Assembly (NCBI RefSeq): GCF_000176855.2
Contig: NC_015138.1
Location: forward strand, 2,914,001 to 2,978,000
Length of the DNA: 64,000 bases
Direction: 5' to 3'
Source: Paracidovorax avenae ATCC 19860
Lineage (GTDB): Bacteria; Pseudomonadota; Gammaproteobacteria; Burkholderiales; Burkholderiaceae_C
Shown here: positions 62,413-64,000 of the stretch, piece by piece
Numbering within the stretch: position 1 is the first letter of the stretch
Layout: every line of letters begins with the position of its first letter
Notes under the pieces: model-generated
Databases searched by the model: none
Told to the model about the DNA's origin: nothing
Seen by the model: only the letters and a program-made list of their open reading frames with translations
Made by a program: the position numbers and the translations under genes

Positions 62413-62901
62413 ATGAACCACGCTCTTTTGTCCGGCCCGACGCCCCGCCCCCTTCGCCGCTTGGCGGCTTCGCTGGCCCTCGCCGCTGCCTGCCTCGGCA
62501 CGGCACAGGCCCAGGAAGGGCCGCAACTCGACCTGCAGCGGGTGGACCTGGCCGCCGGCATGCACCGTATCGACGCGCAACTGGCGGTGACGCCTCAGGA
62601 GCGCGAAACCGGACTCATGCACCGCAAGGACATGCCCTCCAACGAAGGCATGCTGTTCGTGTTCTCGGTACCGGCCGTGCAGTGCTTCTGGATGAAGAAC
62701 ACCCTGCTGCCACTCACCGCCGCCTTCGTCGCTGACGACGGCACCATCGTCAACCTGGCCGACATGAAGCCGCAGACGCTGGACTCCCACTGCTCCGACA
62801 AGCCCGTGCGCTTCGTGCTCGAGATGAACCAGGGATGGTTCGCCAAGCGCGGCATCAAGCCGGGCTCGAAGCTGGCCGGCGCTCCGTTCGCCAGGCGCTG
62901 A
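62413..62901 (+). CDS. DUF192 family secreted protein
   Basis: The 162-residue protein has a signal peptide (about 1-36, ending AQAQ) and a DUF192 domain. Its motif MHRKDMPSNEGMLFVF is followed by CFWMKNTLLPLTAAFVADDGTIVNLADM and VRFVLEMNQGWFAKRGIKPGSKL. DUF192 proteins are small, often exported, all-beta proteins without assigned activity. An upstream ATG at 62395 (MDAPPAMNH) is also possible. The position between two terminators suggests a single-gene transcript. Confidence 0.85.
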   Translation: MNHALLSGPTPRPLRRLAASLALAAACLGTAQAQEGPQLDLQRVDLAAGMHRIDAQLAVTPQERETGLMHRKDMPSNEGMLFVFSVPAVQCFWMKNTLLPLTAAFVADDGTIVNLADMKPQTLDSHCSDKPVRFVLEMNQGWFAKRGIKPGSKLAGAPFARR

Positions 62902-62924
62902 CGCCCCGGCCCCTGAAAACGGAC

Positions 62925-62955
62925 AAAAAAACGGCCCATCAAGGGCCGTTTTTTC
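62925..62955. terminator. Bidirectional terminator between the DUF192 gene and sodB
   Basis: AAAAAACGGCCC and GGGCCGTTTTTT form a 12-bp stem with a 5-base loop, with T-runs on both strands. It serves the convergent DUF192 and sodB genes. Confidence 0.85.
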
Positions 62956-62983
62956 ATGGAACCCGGCAGGCCGGGCCGCGGCA

Positions 62984-63568
62984 TCAGCCCGCGAAGTTGC
63001 TTTCCGCGAACTTCCAGTTCACCAGCTTGTCGAGGAAGGTCTCGACGAACTTCGGGCGCAGGTTGCGGTAGTCGATGTAGTAGGCGTGTTCCCAGACGTC
63101 CACGGTCAGCAGCGCCTTGTCGGCGGTGGTCAGGGGCGTGCCGGCGGCGCCCGTGTTCACGATGTCCACGCTGCCGTCGGCCTTCTTTACCAGCCAGGTC
63201 CAGCCGGAGCCGAAGTTGCCCACGGCGCTCTTCACGAAGGCTTCCTTGAACGCGGCATAGCTGCCCCACTTCGCCTTGATGGCATCGGCCAGCGCGCCGG
63301 AAGGCTCGCCGCCGCCGTTGGGGGCCATGCAGTTCCAGAAGAAGGTGTGGTTCCAGATCTGGGCTGCGTTGTTGTAGATGCCGCCGCTGGACTTCTTGAT
63401 GATCTCCTCGAGGGGCATGTTCTCGAATTCGGTGCCCTTCTGGAGGTTGTTGAGGTTCACCACGTAGGCGTTGTGGTGCTTGCCATGGTGGTACTCCAGG
63501 GTTTCCTGGCTGTAGTGCGGAGCCAGGGCGTCGATGGCGTAAGGCAGCGGTGGCAGGGTATGTTCCAT
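62984..63568 (-). CDS. sodB: Superoxide dismutase, Fe (Mn) type
   Basis: The 194-residue cytoplasmic enzyme dismutates superoxide. It begins [36 protein letters not shown], with His27 as metal ligand. It continues with [20 protein letters not shown] and ends [22 protein letters not shown], holding the Asp and His ligands. The AAQ-WNH-FFWN pattern fits the iron type more than manganese. It is on the same strand as, and follows, xseA, a conserved betaproteobacterial order. The window also holds the periplasmic SodC, so two compartments are protected. Confidence 0.95.
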   Translation of the reverse strand: MEHTLPPLPYAIDALAPHYSQETLEYHHGKHHNAYVVNLNNLQKGTEFENMPLEEIIKKSSGGIYNNAAQIWNHTFFWNCMAPNGGGEPSGALADAIKAKWGSYAAFKEAFVKSAVGNFGSGWTWLVKKADGSVDIVNTGAAGTPLTTADKALLTVDVWEHAYYIDYRNLRPKFVETFLDKLVNWKFAESNFAG

Positions 63569-63698
63569 GTGCGGTCCTCGTGGGTGGTTGGTGATTCTTG
63601 CGTGTGCAGCGCCGCAATGTGACATGCAGCGCAACAGGCGGGCATTGTAGGAAGTTAATCGCGCCCCGCGGTGTAGGCGACGGCCCAGAATGCCGGGC

Positions 63699-64000
63699 TC
63701 ACAGCAGGCGCGGAGCGGACACCGTCAGATCGATCTCGCCATCCGATACGGCGGCGCGCACGGCGTCCCCGGTACGTACCTGGGCGGTGCGGGTCACGGG
63801 CAGGCCTTCGCTGTCGGTGAGCAGCGCGTAGCCGCGCTGGAGCACCAGGCGCGGATCGAGCAGCTCCAGCCGCAATGCCGCATGGTCCAGCCGCTGCGCC
63901 TGCCGGGCCACGCCCTGCGCCACGGCCTTGGGGAGGCGATCCGCCAGGCCATCCTGCCGCTGGGCGCACCGCCGGGCCGTCCAGGCCGCGCCATGGCGCA
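63699..64000 (-). CDS. xseA: Exodeoxyribonuclease VII large subunit, C-terminal fragment (continues past the window)
   Basis: The last 100 residues of XseA are visible. The family ending [24 protein letters not shown] near the middle is followed by an alternating strand tail [14 protein letters not shown]. XseA with XseB degrades single-stranded DNA in repair. The visible part is the C-terminal end of the nuclease/helical region. The N-terminal OB-fold lies outside the window to the right. No frameshift is visible. Confidence 0.88.
   Translation of the reverse strand, partial: RHGAAWTARRCAQRQDGLADRLPKAVAQGVARQAQRLDHAALRLELLDPRLVLQRGYALLTDSEGLPVTRTAQVRTGDAVRAAVSDGEIDLTVSAPRLL

Overview
The window is high-GC, densely packed chromosomal DNA. 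Gene content and local gene orders (rlmE-ftsH-folP-glmM, carAB-greA, an oxidative uronate cluster, a valine-degradation cluster, xseA-sodB) fit a betaproteobacterium of the Comamonadaceae, most like the plant-associated Acidovorax/Paracidovorax group. That placement is inferred from family resemblance; no database search was run. I saw no tRNA, rRNA, CRISPR array or prophage. Two genes are cut by the window ends: ppk1 on the left and xseA on the right.

Layout. 1-2.3 kb: phosphate-stress genes, ppk1 behind a near-perfect Pho box and an OlsB-like ornithine-lipid acyltransferase. 2.6-4.8 kb: a PAS-PAS-GGDEF-EAL cyclic-di-GMP enzyme. 4.9-10.1 kb: rlmE, ftsH (with a heat-shock type promoter), folP, glmM, and divergent yhbY. 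10.6-17.2 kb: a glycosyltransferase-like gene, a DUF4149 membrane protein, greA, carB and carA. 17.2-21.0 kb: an EF-hand protein, a CycA-like permease and an unusual ATP-grasp ligase.

21.3-28.3 kb: valine catabolism (LysR regulator, mmsA, acyl-CoA dehydrogenase, mmsB), split by an IS110-family insertion that lies between the regulator with its repeated motif and mmsA. The non-coding left end of this IS folds like a bridge RNA. 28.5-31.4 kb: a SodC lipoprotein followed closely by a TonB-dependent receptor. 31.4-42.7 kb: uronate/aldarate catabolism, an eight-gene leftward operon (udh, lactonase, TRAP transporter, garD, a second SMP-30 protein, an orphan Bug protein) divergent from gntR, a second Bug protein and kdgD. 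Two similar operator-like palindromes precede gntR and the Bug gene. The pathway runs uronate to aldarolactone to galactarate/glucarate to 5-keto-4-deoxyglucarate to 2-oxoglutarate semialdehyde; the last dehydrogenase is not here.

42.8-46.3 kb: an outer-membrane barrel-like protein, then an ECF sigma factor, a zinc-type anti-sigma factor and a subtilisin-like lipoprotein joined by 4-nt overlaps. This is the best candidate for a little-described signalling system. 46.5-52.7 kb: membrane and hypothetical proteins, an MFS/TetR pair, a chemoreceptor, a molybdopterin-domain-like protein and an H-NS protein. 52.9-56.9 kb: an EptA-type phosphoethanolamine transferase, an 80-residue protein and a convergent two-component system. 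57-64 kb: a VOC protein behind an SOS-like palindrome, an RraB-like protein, MFS/MarR/thioesterase, icd, a Lys/Ala-rich secreted peptide, a DUF192 protein, sodB and xseA.
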